Shown: one piece after another, positions 16,148-24,178 of the stretch
Position numbering within the stretch: position 1 is the stretch's first letter
Layout of the letters: each line of letters starts with the position of its first letter
Assembly: GCA_023386585.1 (NCBI GenBank)
Contig: JAEWJM010000004.1
Span: forward strand, 1-64,000
Origin: Bacteroidota bacterium
Lineage (GTDB): Bacteria > Bacteroidota > Bacteroidia > Flavobacteriales > Flavobacteriaceae
DNA: 64,000 nucleotides
Direction of reading: 5' to 3'
Made by a program: the position numbers and the translations under genes
The notes under the pieces: model-generated
What the model was told of the DNA's origin: nothing
What the model saw: only the letters and a program-made list of their open reading frames with translations
Databases searched by the model: none

Positions 16148-18807
16148 TACACTTCAACGGGTTTTCTAAAAATTACATTTCCGTTTTTCTCGCTGACTAT
16201 TATTTTCCCTGTACTTCTTCTAACCAAATAGTATTTGTCAAAACCGTCATAAGGATGTAGTGGTGCTGCTGAAATAGGGATAAAATTATGTTCCTTGCAG
16301 AAGTTTAATATCTCTATTCTATTTGCTTCATCAATGGTTCCGATTTCATCAACAAATATTACAATCTTGTTTTCATCATCTTTCACAACGATCTGATTGA
16401 TGATTGACATAATCAGAACCAAACGTATCATTTTGTCTGTTCCGTCCGATTCGATTTGGTTTTTAAGGTCAACGATTTTGTGCTGTCCTTTTTTATGTAG
16501 ATGAAGCTTAATGTCAAACAAATCATTGAACGAAATTGTGGTTTGACTATCTAAATATTTGTTGAGCGTATTTAGGTTTTCAGATTGGTCGTCAAAAATC
16601 AATTCAGAAGTTAAATCCCTAATTTGTATGATTTTGTTTAAATCCTTGATCAGTTTTTCGTTCTCAATGATTTCTATCTTCAACGTATCGATATCCGATA
16701 TTTTTATCTTCCTAATTTTAGAATTAAACTGATTGGTAATAAAGGAATTAAACTCTTCAAACCTTGAATATAGCGTGCGACAAGGATTTGCAAATTGGGT
16801 GGAAATATTTTTTAATAAGCCATCAATTGCCTTTTGTTTATCGTCTAAAGTGACCAATTCCGAATCAACGTGGTTTATAAAATCGGTTTCGCTAGCAAAA
16901 GAAGTTTCTGTTTTAGATTTCAGCTTTTCAAAGAGAGTATCCTTTTTATATTTAATGTCTCTCCTTTCCTCAAAGCTTCGTTTAAGGTTTTTATAGATAT
17001 TGTCTAAAGAATCGGTTGATTTATATTCATTGGGTTTGATTCCGAGTTGTTCAAGTTCCACTTTCCAATTTTGGATTTCCTCAATTCTCTTTTCTTTCTG
17101 AAAAATATCTTTGTTCGCTCTGTCAATTGCTCCTGAAAGCTTCCTGATTTCTTCTTCAATTATCTTAATGTCTTTGGCAGATTGCTCCTTATGTTTAAGT
17201 AAACTTTCAAATTCTAATTTTATAGACTCAAGTTCCTTTTCAAGGTTTGGAAGTTGTTTTAGCTTCTCAATTTTATCGTTTACACCCTTGATTTTCTTCT
17301 TTATTTCTTCTAAATCCTTTTGATGTTTCTCTAAATCCTTGGCTATAGGAACTAGCTTTTCATTAAAGCTTTTTTCCTTTTCAAATTCCTTGATTTGTTT
17401 TTCCAACTCTTCAATGGATTCTATTGGTTTTCCTTTCAAGTCGTTTGGTAACTTGATAACTCCGTCAAAGAGTTTCATTAAGTTTTCCGTTTGCTTGATT
17501 TTCGCAGAAATGTTTTCAGATGGCAGACTTGAAATATCGGTTGAAAGAATCCTGTTCAGTAATTCCTTGTTATCTTGATTATCTGAAATTTGATGAATCA
17601 ATTGATTGGTATAAGTATCAACTTGACTCGTGATTTTTCGGATTTGAGAGTCGGCTTTTTCAATCTTGCTCTCAATTGCTTTACTGTTTAGATTTTGGTT
17701 TTCAATTTGGGTTAGTTGGCTCTCAATTGTTTTCCTTTCAGCATCCAAATTTTGAAAGGATTGCTCTAAAAACTGTAAACTTTCATAAGACTTGATTTCT
17801 TTTACCAATTCATCTTTTTGGTCAATGTTTCTCTTTTTTTGTTCCAATTGGGTTTCTATTTTACCCAATTCTTGATTTAGTCTGTCTTTTTTTGAATTGA
17901 GCGTTTCGTTTAAATGGGTTCTATCTTTGTCCCTTTCAGTTTTCATTTTTGAAATAGAAGTTCCCAATTCTGAATAAAGCGATGAATATTGATGGTCAAA
18001 AGCAAATATCAACTCTGAAAGTATCGTGCTTTTCCCTGCATACTGATTTACCAATTCTTTGAAATCATTAAAGCTGCGCTGGATACTCTTGATAACCTTT
18101 ATATCCCGATTGTGCTTCAATAAAGTTTGTATGTCCTTTTGGTTTTTCTTTGAAAAAGAAACGCTTTCATTTTCTTTATTATCTGCAATCACCAATGACT
18201 CTTTTAACGAATTGTTGTTTATAAGCTGTGAGTTTATCAGGTACTTATAAATTTTGGAAAAATTGTTGCTTATTCCCCGTCCGTCTTGGTTTACATTTTG
18301 AGTTAACCAAACAACCGCATTGTTACGCTTCCCTTTCTGATAGACAAAGTTGAAAACTTCCCTACGGTTTGGGAATTTGCTGTGTTCAATTCCATTTATG
18401 GCAAATTCGGAAAGTAATGAATCAAACTTTTTTAGTTTTTGACCGTTCGTTGTGTCGGTAAAGTAATGTTCTTCTTTATATTCACTGTCAATTTTATAAT
18501 AGTCGAGATTGCCTTCGGCGTTTCTTTTGACCAAAATAGAGTAGTAGCGATTTTTGAAAATCTCAAAGACGATAAAGCTTGAATTTATAGAGGGAAAATA
18601 GTGATTGAATGTTGTTTTGTCTCCTGTTCTGCTTCCACTGAACGTCATTTCTCGCCCATCAATTATAAACAAGAAATTAAGTGCGTAAATCAGCGTACTT
18701 TTCCCGATATTGTTTGGTCCGACAATTTGGAGCGAATTGCAGTTGTCAAGCTCAATATCAGCTTTAGAGTAAATGTCAGAATTCAGTATTATTAGTCTTT
18801 TCAGCAT
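16147..18807 (-). CDS. JetC/MukB-like SMC ATPase
   Basis: An SMC-type ATPase of about 886 residues and first gene of the operon. Walker A is VGPNNIGKST at residues 29-38, the ABC signature-like segment ESDGTDKMIRL is near 785-795, and Walker B is IVIFVDEIGTID near 815-825. Between them are two long coiled-coil arms (about 250-470 and 500-760) around a short hinge region. This is shorter than MukB or typical JetC. The head includes WLTQNVNQDGRGISNNF. The ATG at 18807 gives the usual Walker A distance; in-frame starts at 18837 and 18855 are possible. With the Toprim, kleisin-like and MukE-like genes downstream it forms a Wadjet-like operon. Confidence 0.85.
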   Translation of the reverse strand: MLKRLIILNSDIYSKADIELDNCNSLQIVGPNNIGKSTLIYALNFLFIIDGREMTFSGSRTGDKTTFNHYFPSINSSFIVFEIFKNRYYSILVKRNAEGNLDYYKIDSEYKEEHYFTDTTNGQKLKKFDSLLSEFAINGIEHSKFPNRREVFNFVYQKGKRNNAVVWLTQNVNQDGRGISNNFSKIYKYLINSQLINNNSLKESLVIADNKENESVSFSKKNQKDIQTLLKHNRDIKVIKSIQRSFNDFKELVNQYAGKSTILSELIFAFDHQYSSLYSELGTSISKMKTERDKDRTHLNETLNSKKDRLNQELGKIETQLEQKKRNIDQKDELVKEIKSYESLQFLEQSFQNLDAERKTIESQLTQIENQNLNSKAIESKIEKADSQIRKITSQVDTYTNQLIHQISDNQDNKELLNRILSTDISSLPSENISAKIKQTENLMKLFDGVIKLPNDLKGKPIESIEELEKQIKEFEKEKSFNEKLVPIAKDLEKHQKDLEEIKKKIKGVNDKIEKLKQLPNLEKELESIKLEFESLLKHKEQSAKDIKIIEEEIRKLSGAIDRANKDIFQKEKRIEEIQNWKVELEQLGIKPNEYKSTDSLDNIYKNLKRSFEERRDIKYKKDTLFEKLKSKTETSFASETDFINHVDSELVTLDDKQKAIDGLLKNISTQFANPCRTLYSRFEEFNSFITNQFNSKIRKIKISDIDTLKIEIIENEKLIKDLNKIIQIRDLTSELIFDDQSENLNTLNKYLDSQTTISFNDLFDIKLHLHKKGQHKIVDLKNQIESDGTDKMIRLVLIMSIINQIVVKDDENKIVIFVDEIGTIDEANRIEILNFCKEHNFIPISAAPLHPYDGFDKYYLVRRSTGKIIVSEKNGNVIFRKPVEV

Positions 18808-18954
18808 TCGATTTACATTCGATTTTTGTTCTATCATTCTGTCGAGCGTTGGCAAAAAAAAGCTCTTTTAGTTTTTTCAGCATTGGCTTTCGTGTCGGAA
18901 ATAAACCAAATGTGCTGTTCGTGCGGCTGGCTTTTTGTATGTTGCCCAACCCCA

Positions 18955-18981
18955 AACACCCGCACAATATAAGAATTATCC
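18955..18981. repeat. 27-bp direct repeat upstream of the SMC operon
   Basis: This sequence (core CGCACAATATAAGAATTATC) is identical to 13320-13346 on the other side of the SMC operon, in the same orientation. A diverged relative lies near 24739-24760. The surrounding 19000-19065 bases resemble the region at 24770-24800. Confidence 0.7.
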
Positions 18982-19149
18982 TTACTCTCCGGCAGGGTAA
19001 ATCCCTAATTACAAGCAGCACAAAAAAAGCAAACCCTTTCACCTCTCTCCTATCCAGGCAATAGCTTCACGCAGAATCCATAGAAATGCGTCGTCTATGG
19101 CTTTCATTTCTCTTTTACTCCGCTGTCGCTGCGTACCGTGCTTCACCCT

Positions 19150-19166
19150 TTGGCACGAAACTTGCC
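19150..19166 (+). promoter_or_regulatory. Sigma-54 (-24/-12) promoter
   Basis: TTGGCACGAAACTTGCC matches the RpoN consensus TGGCACG-N4-TTGC exactly, with GG at 19152-19153 and GC at 19164-19165. Transcription would start near 19177, about 95 bases before the small gene at 19271, and could continue into the DUF6266 and YegP-like genes. An activator and RpoN encoded elsewhere would be needed. Confidence 0.72.
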
Positions 19167-19270
19167 TGCCAAAAATTAATCAGAAAAGGTTGATGCTTCT
19201 CTTCCCCACTTCGAAGTTTGAATAAGTACAACAACCGTCCTTTCCTACTGAGGATGTTAAATCATCAATC

Positions 19271-19465
19271 ATGGAACGAATTGTACTCTACACCAAAGAC
19301 ATTCAGGTCTTAACAGGCAAAGGCGAACGTGCCGCGCGCAACATCCAGGCGAAAATCCGCTCGCTTGTGCAAAAACCCGACGATGTCCCCATCACCATCT
19401 ACGATCTTGCGCTGTTTCTCAATTGCGAAGCGTCGCAGATCAGAAGCCACCTGCAACACAGATAG
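19271..19465 (+). CDS. Small helical protein, unknown
   Basis: A 64-residue protein (MERIVLYTKDIQVLTGKGERAA at the start). It consists of two or three helices with a pattern that could form a helix-turn-helix (KDIQVLTGKGERAARNIQ). The C-terminal ITIYDLALFLNCEASQI resembles the second half of small excisionase-like or DNA-binding domains, but no family is claimed. It is the first gene after the sigma-54 promoter. A large inverted repeat follows at 19542-19615, which could be a binding site or could attenuate transcription into the next gene. Confidence 0.6.
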   Translation: MERIVLYTKDIQVLTGKGERAARNIQAKIRSLVQKPDDVPITIYDLALFLNCEASQIRSHLQHR

Positions 19466-19541
19466 CGTTTTCGGGCGCTTTTCTTTTTTGATCGGCAAAG
19501 CTCCAAACCAATACTTTTTTGCTTTACTGGTCCTCATATCT

Positions 19542-19615
19542 TGTTCGACCGTTGTTTTACCGTTGTTTTACTAAAATGCCATTTTGGTTTACTGCAGTAA
19601 AACAACGGTCGAACA
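19542..19615. repeat. Perfect 19-bp inverted repeat with nested palindrome
   Basis: TGTTCGACCGTTGTTTTAC (19542-19560) is the exact reverse complement of GTAAAACAACGGTCGAACA (19597-19615). Part of the left arm (CGTTGTTTTAC) is repeated at once at 19561-19571, and AAAATGCCATTTT lies in the loop. There is no T run directly after the right arm, so it is not a simple terminator. Confidence 0.75.
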
Positions 19616-19848
19616 TGACTCGAACAAAACCCCCACAACACTTCATTTAGCGACAAAAACCGCTCTTTCGGCACAAAACGGCATCCAACGGCAAAAATTG
19701 GTAAAATCCGGCTGTTCAGTGTCAATTGCCTCCGTTCCGGCGCTACTACCTTTTTTATTGAAAACCAGCACTATACATTCGTTTCGGGTTTGAAGCAGAA
19801 CTGAAATCTGCCGGCTCGAAAAAAGAATATTAATTAAAAATCATTATT

Positions 19849-20490
19849 ATGGGACAAATTTTTAAAGGAATCCTCGGCGGGTTCTCGGGAAAAGTCGGAA
19901 CGGTCGTTGGTGCCAACTGGCGCGGGATGGACATCATCCGATCAATGCCTAAAAAGAGCGATCGTACGCCCACGCAATCGCAGCTGGAACAGCGAATGAA
20001 ATTTGCGCTGGTAACGCCATTCCTGGCTCAGGTGCGGCCAATAATCGCGGCATTTTTCGGTCAGCGGCAGGCAGAGAAATCGCGGCGAAACCTCGCGACA
20101 TCGTATCACCTGCAGGAAGCTATTTCGGGTGTGTATCCCGATTTTGCAATCGACTACGTCAAGGTGATCCTCACGAAGGGCGAACTGCTGAATGCCGAAA
20201 ATCCGTTGGCTACGCCTCAGGCCGGCGCGCAAATCGAGTTCACCTGGGACGACAACTCCGGACAGGGAATGGCAACTGCCACCGACGGGTTACTGCTGGC
20301 GGTGTACAATGAGACCCGCAACCTGTGGGCGATGCAAGAAGATGCCGCGTTGCGCAGTGTGGGCACATATACCCAAAGCCTTCCTGCAGCATGGACCGGC
20401 GAGACGGTGCATGTGTATTTCACTTTTGTTTCGTCCGATGCCAGGAAGTGCGCCAATAGCGTCTATCTCGGAGCGTTACTTCTACTGTAA
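19849..20490 (+). CDS. DUF6266 family protein
   Basis: This 213-residue protein matches the Bacteroidota DUF6266 family. It opens with the typical glycine-rich MGQIFKGILGGFSGKVGTVV, then GANWRGMDIIRSMPKKSDR, then a helical segment (EQRMKFALVTPFLAQVRPII). The second half is a beta-rich domain (IEFTWDDNSGQG, LLLAVYNETRNLWAM, VHVYFTFVSSDARK). The function of the family is not established. It lacks a classical signal peptide. It follows the sigma-54 promoter and the small gene at 19271, and the YegP-like gene starts 12 bases after its stop, so the three are probably coexpressed. Confidence 0.85.
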   Translation: MGQIFKGILGGFSGKVGTVVGANWRGMDIIRSMPKKSDRTPTQSQLEQRMKFALVTPFLAQVRPIIAAFFGQRQAEKSRRNLATSYHLQEAISGVYPDFAIDYVKVILTKGELLNAENPLATPQAGAQIEFTWDDNSGQGMATATDGLLLAVYNETRNLWAMQEDAALRSVGTYTQSLPAAWTGETVHVYFTFVSSDARKCANSVYLGALLLL

Positions 20491-20501
20491 TTGCCTGAGC
20501 C

Positions 20502-20843
20502 ATGAGTGCAAAATTCTGCATATTTAAGAGTGGACTTGACGGTGACTATTATTTTCACCTTCAGGCGGCGAATGGCGAGATCGTCCTCAGTGGCGAAGGC
20601 TATACGACCAAACAGTCGTGCCGCGACGGCATCATCTCGGTGAAGCTCAACGCTGGCAGTGAGCAGCGGTTCGAACGCCGCAACAGCTACATGAACTACC
20701 GTTTCAACCTGCATGGCGCAAACGGTAAAATCATCGCACGCAGCGAAGGCTACTATTCGGCACAGAACCGCGATGAGGGAATCATGACGGTCAAGCGGCT
20801 GGCGCCAACGGCCGTTGTCGTTGATGCAACGATGACTGTTTAG
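20502..20843 (+). CDS. YegP family (DUF1508) protein, two repeats
   Basis: The 113-residue product contains two DUF1508/YegP repeats: FHLQAANGEIVLSGEGYTTK followed by CRDGIISVKLNA, and FNLHGANGKIIARSEGYYSA followed by NRDEGIMTVKRLA. The paired repeats form a compact beta-rich fold in known YegP proteins. Function is unclear; some members have been linked to stress. Length is normal for a two-repeat member. It lies directly downstream of the DUF6266 gene and is followed by a strong terminator at 20871-20898, which marks the end of the transcription unit. Confidence 0.9.
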   Translation: MSAKFCIFKSGLDGDYYFHLQAANGEIVLSGEGYTTKQSCRDGIISVKLNAGSEQRFERRNSYMNYRFNLHGANGKIIARSEGYYSAQNRDEGIMTVKRLAPTAVVVDATMTV

Positions 20844-20870
20844 TTCGATTAATTGCTTAACCTGCGAAAA

Positions 20871-20898
20871 GGCGCTCCGGAAACGGGGCGTTTTTTTT
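20871..20898 (+). terminator. Rho-independent terminator after the YegP-like gene
   Basis: GCGCTCCG, a GAAA loop and CGGGGCG form a 7-bp stem with one G-T pair, followed by eight T residues. It lies 28 bases after the stop codon at 20843. Confidence 0.85.
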
Positions 20899-20899
20899 G

Positions 20900-20945
20900 G
20901 TGGAGGGTGCAAGGTGCAGGGTGCAGGGTGCAGGTGTTTGGTGCG
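20900..20945. repeat. Short heptad repeat (GGGTGCA units)
   Basis: GGTGCAAGGTGCAGGGTGCA and further units form a run of 7-bp repeats like those near 430, 8100, 11150 and 25030. Confidence 0.6.
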
Positions 20946-21057
20946 CGCGCCTATATCGAGAGTAAAATGTAGAATAGGTCAATTACCCCCTAAAATTAGG
21001 GTTTTGACTAATGTCATTTTTTTTTTAAGTAAATACATTCGTACAAAAGAAAAATTT

Positions 21058-22437
21058 ATGAAAACGATCCGGTTACTTTTATTAGGACTTCTATTTGCCC
21101 CAGCTATTTTCCAAGGCCAGGAAGAATATGTCAACAGTGAAAATTTTAATGCTGCAAGAAACCAATTTCTCAGCAATACTCTAACGGGCGATAAGGATCT
21201 CTCCACACTAAATTCTTTTGCCAGTGTAAATATTGTGCAACCGACTCTTACTGTAGCACTAACACAGCCTTGGTATCGGAATTCCAATAAAAAGCTTAAC
21301 ACTGTAACTACAGTTAACTTTTCAGGTGGCATCCTCGAAGGAACAGCAAAACTCGTCGAGAACGAAAATTTCAATTCAGACATAGTAATTCAGTTAGAGC
21401 AGCCTTGGATTATTTGTTCATCTCTTAAATATTTCCCGTCAAAACGTGCAGAACTGATGCAGAAAAAAATGCAGGCAGATAATCTTTATGAATTAAACGT
21501 CGATAAAATTGAACGCAGTTTTAAAAAAATTGAAAATCTGATAGCTCTAATTTTGGTGGCTAAGCAAGAACTAGAACGTTGCGAACCAGACTTGACTTGT
21601 GCAGCGCAAAGCCGTGCTACAATTTTTAAATTAGAGGATGAACTTAATGTCACCCGTAGGGAAATTCAGGAAACACAAGGCGAAACCATGGAAAACAAAC
21701 TGCAAACACTTAAAGATGCATTAGATACAAAAATTAAGGAAATCGATCTTAATGCCGAGTGGAGCAGTGTCAAGTTGTGTTGGTTCGTTCCCTTCGCGGA
21801 GTATAGTACGCAAAAATTATATTTGTATGACACATTACCAAACTATAACAACCGGCTCAATAAAATAACGCCGGAATATTGGAAAGCAGGTCTAAAATTT
21901 AATACCTTTTATGATCAAGCAAAAAAAGCTGGATTTGCTTCTGGACTATTGACTGGACTTGTTTCCATTTCGTATTTAATTGGCCAAACAAATAACACCC
22001 AAGAACTGACTAGTGAACAAATAACGACCACTAAAACACTTGGCACTAATGATGAGAATAACGTTAGAACAAGAACAACCACAGTTTCAGCTTTCAATCG
22101 CTATAAATATGACTCATTTAATGTTCAACAATTGTCCATGGATATTAATAAGAAAATCGTTGATCGAGTCCATCTGCATATATTTTATGAGATTAAATGG
22201 ATTAGCCATTCAGAAGTTTACAATGGCCATTATCAAAATCTGGGTGGCGGACTGATCGTAGGCTTCAAGGATAAGTCAGACAAAGAAAAGAAATCGCTTC
22301 TTAATCTTGAACTATTTGTAAAATTTAATGACGTCGAAGACAATATAGCACAATTGGGCGATGCATTTTATAAACGCAGTACCTTGGGAATACGAACTAC
22401 AATACCATTTGGTCATTTGTTTAAACCAAAAAGTTAA
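21058..22437 (+). CDS. Secreted or outer-membrane protein, unknown
   Basis: A protein of about 459 residues with a signal peptide (MKTIRLLLLGLLFAPAIFQGQ). The first part contains beta-rich segments (QPTLTVALTQPW, VTTVNFSGGILEGTAK). A helical, coiled-coil-like middle follows (about residues 135-235: KRAELMQKKMQADNLYELNV, AAQSRATIFKLEDELNVTRR). The C-terminal half returns to alternating beta strands (VHLHIFYEIKWISHS, GGGLIVGFKDKS, STLGIRTTIPFGHLF), which may be membrane strands. I do not recognise the family. The ATG at 21058 was chosen for the signal peptide; the open frame runs upstream through repeats. No partner genes are evident. Confidence 0.65.
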   Translation: MKTIRLLLLGLLFAPAIFQGQEEYVNSENFNAARNQFLSNTLTGDKDLSTLNSFASVNIVQPTLTVALTQPWYRNSNKKLNTVTTVNFSGGILEGTAKLVENENFNSDIVIQLEQPWIICSSLKYFPSKRAELMQKKMQADNLYELNVDKIERSFKKIENLIALILVAKQELERCEPDLTCAAQSRATIFKLEDELNVTRREIQETQGETMENKLQTLKDALDTKIKEIDLNAEWSSVKLCWFVPFAEYSTQKLYLYDTLPNYNNRLNKITPEYWKAGLKFNTFYDQAKKAGFASGLLTGLVSISYLIGQTNNTQELTSEQITTTKTLGTNDENNVRTRTTTVSAFNRYKYDSFNVQQLSMDINKKIVDRVHLHIFYEIKWISHSEVYNGHYQNLGGGLIVGFKDKSDKEKKSLLNLELFVKFNDVEDNIAQLGDAFYKRSTLGIRTTIPFGHLFKPKS

Positions 22438-22662
22438 TATGCATTACCAAATTGTATTACTTAGAAATATTGTTTCATCTTTCACATTAAATAGACCGCA
22501 CCGGCTTTCTGTTCGTGATTGTACTCTTTTATATAACATTAACCTGCTTTGAGAGCGATCGAGTGTAAAGACCTGTATATATTTTCGCGCTAATTTCCTG
22601 ACGCTCTGAAAAGTAATTTTAATATATAGCTTGCAATAATAACCACAACAAAGAACAAAATC
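22438..22662. other. Short gap without visible features
   Basis: AT-rich and without an open frame or a strong hairpin that I can support. Confidence 0.5.
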
Positions 22663-23130
22663 ATGAAAAAACTCTTCTTAATCCTATTTCTGCTGCCTGT
22701 GATCGCAATGGCGCAGAATGATTTTAAGTTGCTCAAAAGCCTCAACGGTATCGAGGTTTATGCACGAATGAGCAAGAATGGCGAAACCAAAAAAAACAAC
22801 AAATACGTTGTCGAAGTCATGTACAAGAACGCTACTTCGGAGCCGATTTATTATTCTTCACTCCCAAAGGAGAGCAAGACTGAGGAGCCTACTGAGGAGT
22901 TCGCCAGGGTTACCTTTGCGTCGGTGACAAACATTTTTTCGTCTTCGGCCTTGTACTTGTTTGGCGACCCTACAAAGCTATCGATGAGCGGCAACAAAAT
23001 ATACCAGCTTCTCCCAGGCAAGGAATATAATAAGGTGGACAACTTTGTCGTCAAAAAAGGAGTTGAGCCAATACTCATCGCCAACGACAGCGGCATACAG
23101 TTCAAATCGAAACTGCAGGATTTCCTGTAG
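22663..23130 (+). CDS. Small secreted protein, unknown
   Basis: This 155-residue protein has a signal peptide (MKKLFLILFLLPVIAMAQ) with a probable cleavage after AMAQ. The mature part is beta-rich (LLKSLNGIEVYARMSKN, KYVVEVMYKNATSEPIYYSS, RVTFASVTNIF, KIYQLLPGKEYNKVDNF) and resembles an immunoglobulin-like fold in periplasmic proteins that describe unequal or missing values; this is only an impression. No T9SS tail is present, so it should remain in the periplasm. It stands alone between an unrelated gene and a gap. Confidence 0.65.
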   Translation: MKKLFLILFLLPVIAMAQNDFKLLKSLNGIEVYARMSKNGETKKNNKYVVEVMYKNATSEPIYYSSLPKESKTEEPTEEFARVTFASVTNIFSSSALYLFGDPTKLSMSGNKIYQLLPGKEYNKVDNFVVKKGVEPILIANDSGIQFKSKLQDFL

Positions 23131-23374
23131 TATTGCGACTACGGCACGCGGGGCAGTATAAAGATCATGGGGTTGCTCCGGTCTTTGAATTTAAGGAGCA
23201 TTTTGGGAAATATTCAGAATGAGCCGTGCGACTCAGTGCTGCCGGTAACACAATGTTACCATTTTTTAATTAGTATTTCAGAGTACCGATTTCGCTCACC
23301 TTTGTCCATTGCTTGCTGTCAATCTCTTTAATGTCAGTAATTATGGCAAGTTGCATGATGTTGGAAGAAGCCCC
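23131..23374. other. Gap with a possible remnant on the minus strand
   Basis: A 28-codon frame on the minus strand (23270-23356, MQLAIITDIKEIDSKQW to SEIGTLKY) looks protein-like but is too short to name. It may be the remains of a lost gene. Nothing else is visible. Confidence 0.3.
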
Positions 23375-23710
23375 TTAGTTTTCCAGCATTTGCTCAACTT
23401 CCTCTTTTAGTTTTGGAAGATGATTTACGACAATTCCCCAAATTACATCATCGGAAACTTCATCGTATCCGTGGATGATCTTGTTTCGTGCATCAACAAT
23501 TTTTCTCGAATTTGAAATTTCAATTTCTGGATGAGCTTTCAAAATTCTACTCATTGCTTCACCAATGATTTCAATATTTCGCTCTACCGCACGCCTTGTC
23601 TTTAAATCTTCGTGATAATAATGGAAAACCTTTCCGTCTGGAAAGTAGCTTTCAATTTCTTCTATTGAAATTTTGATGTCGTGCAGCCACGTATTGATAT
23701 AATTATCCAT
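23375..23710 (-). CDS. hepT: HepT-like toxin (HEPN, DUF86)
   Basis: A HEPN-domain protein of about 111 residues and member of the HepT (DUF86) family, the toxin of type VII toxin-antitoxin systems. The RNase motif Rx4HxY is intact in RNKIIHGYDEV (Arg, His and Tyr near residues 76-83). It is all-helical, as expected. The ATG at 23710 overlaps the end of mntA by 8 bases; an earlier start at 23734 is possible but less likely. HepT is neutralised when MntA adds AMP units to the tyrosine of this motif. The two genes form a tight operon with the antitoxin first. Confidence 0.92.
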   Translation of the reverse strand: MDNYINTWLHDIKISIEEIESYFPDGKVFHYYHEDLKTRRAVERNIEIIGEAMSRILKAHPEIEISNSRKIVDARNKIIHGYDEVSDDVIWGIVVNHLPKLKEEVEQMLEN

Positions 23711-24002
23711 AAATAAGCTTCCGTTGTTGTTCAACAGCTCTTTTAAAATATGGATTTTTTATAGCCTTTTCCTCCAACAAATCTACGGGACGTTTCAGGG
23801 TGTCTTCCAACGAGAATTTCAGATCAAAATAATTATCCGCATATTTGAGTAAGTCCACCTTTTTAAAATCGACAATCAAATCAACATCGCTACTCTCATT
23901 AAACTTCTCCGTCAAGACAGAACCAAAAGCATACAATGTTTTCACATTGTGCAATTGACAAAGAGATTTTATAATATCGATATTTTGATTTAAAAAATTC
24001 AT
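23703..24002 (-). CDS. mntA: MntA-like nucleotidyltransferase antitoxin
   Basis: The 99-residue product is a minimal nucleotidyltransferase. The polymerase-beta signature GSx10DxD is exact: GSVLTEKFNESSDVD, with the third acidic residue in LIVDF. The C-terminus (TLKRPVDLLEEKAIKNPYF, then a basic QQRKLIYG) is typical of MntA. It serves as an antitoxin by AMPylating HepT. It is the promoter-proximal gene of the pair. A dispersed repeat (24050-24178) lies directly upstream, so the promoter is probably within or next to that repeat. Confidence 0.92.
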   Translation of the reverse strand: MNFLNQNIDIIKSLCQLHNVKTLYAFGSVLTEKFNESSDVDLIVDFKKVDLLKYADNYFDLKFSLEDTLKRPVDLLEEKAIKNPYFKRAVEQQRKLIYG

Positions 24003-24049
24003 GGATTCAAATATACAAAAATGTTCTCTGCGTCTCGTTTTGGCATTTC

Positions 24050-24178
24050 TGTCAACGACCTCGGCTATTTTCCTGGTGTGGAAAATAGGTTGAGTATTGT
24101 CGGCAAGATAGAATATTACTGGTTAACTTGCTGCTGATAAACCTAAAAAGCAGCATTTGAAATCTGCCGGTATTAGCA
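24050..24178. repeat. Dispersed repeat family 2, copy 2
   Basis: It contains CCTCGGCTATTTTCCTGG, GCAAGATAGAATATTACTGG and TTAACTTGCTGCTG, matching 12536-12662 with changes. It lies between mntA and the next upstream gene and overlaps the last codons of the latter. Confidence 0.65.

Noticed and set aside
13320..18981. att sites of an integrated element flanking the SMC operon
   Set aside because: There is no integrase or tRNA gene, and a diverged relative of the repeat occurs near 24739, so it belongs to a dispersed family.
19150..19166. Sigma-54-like sites elsewhere (near 52232 and 59385)
   Set aside because: TTGGCCATTTTTGCA and GGCTGGCACCTCG have wrong spacing or lack the -12 TTGC element.
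23270..23356. Small minus-strand gene of 28 codons
   Set aside because: It is too short, has no partner or conserved motif, and may be a gene remnant.
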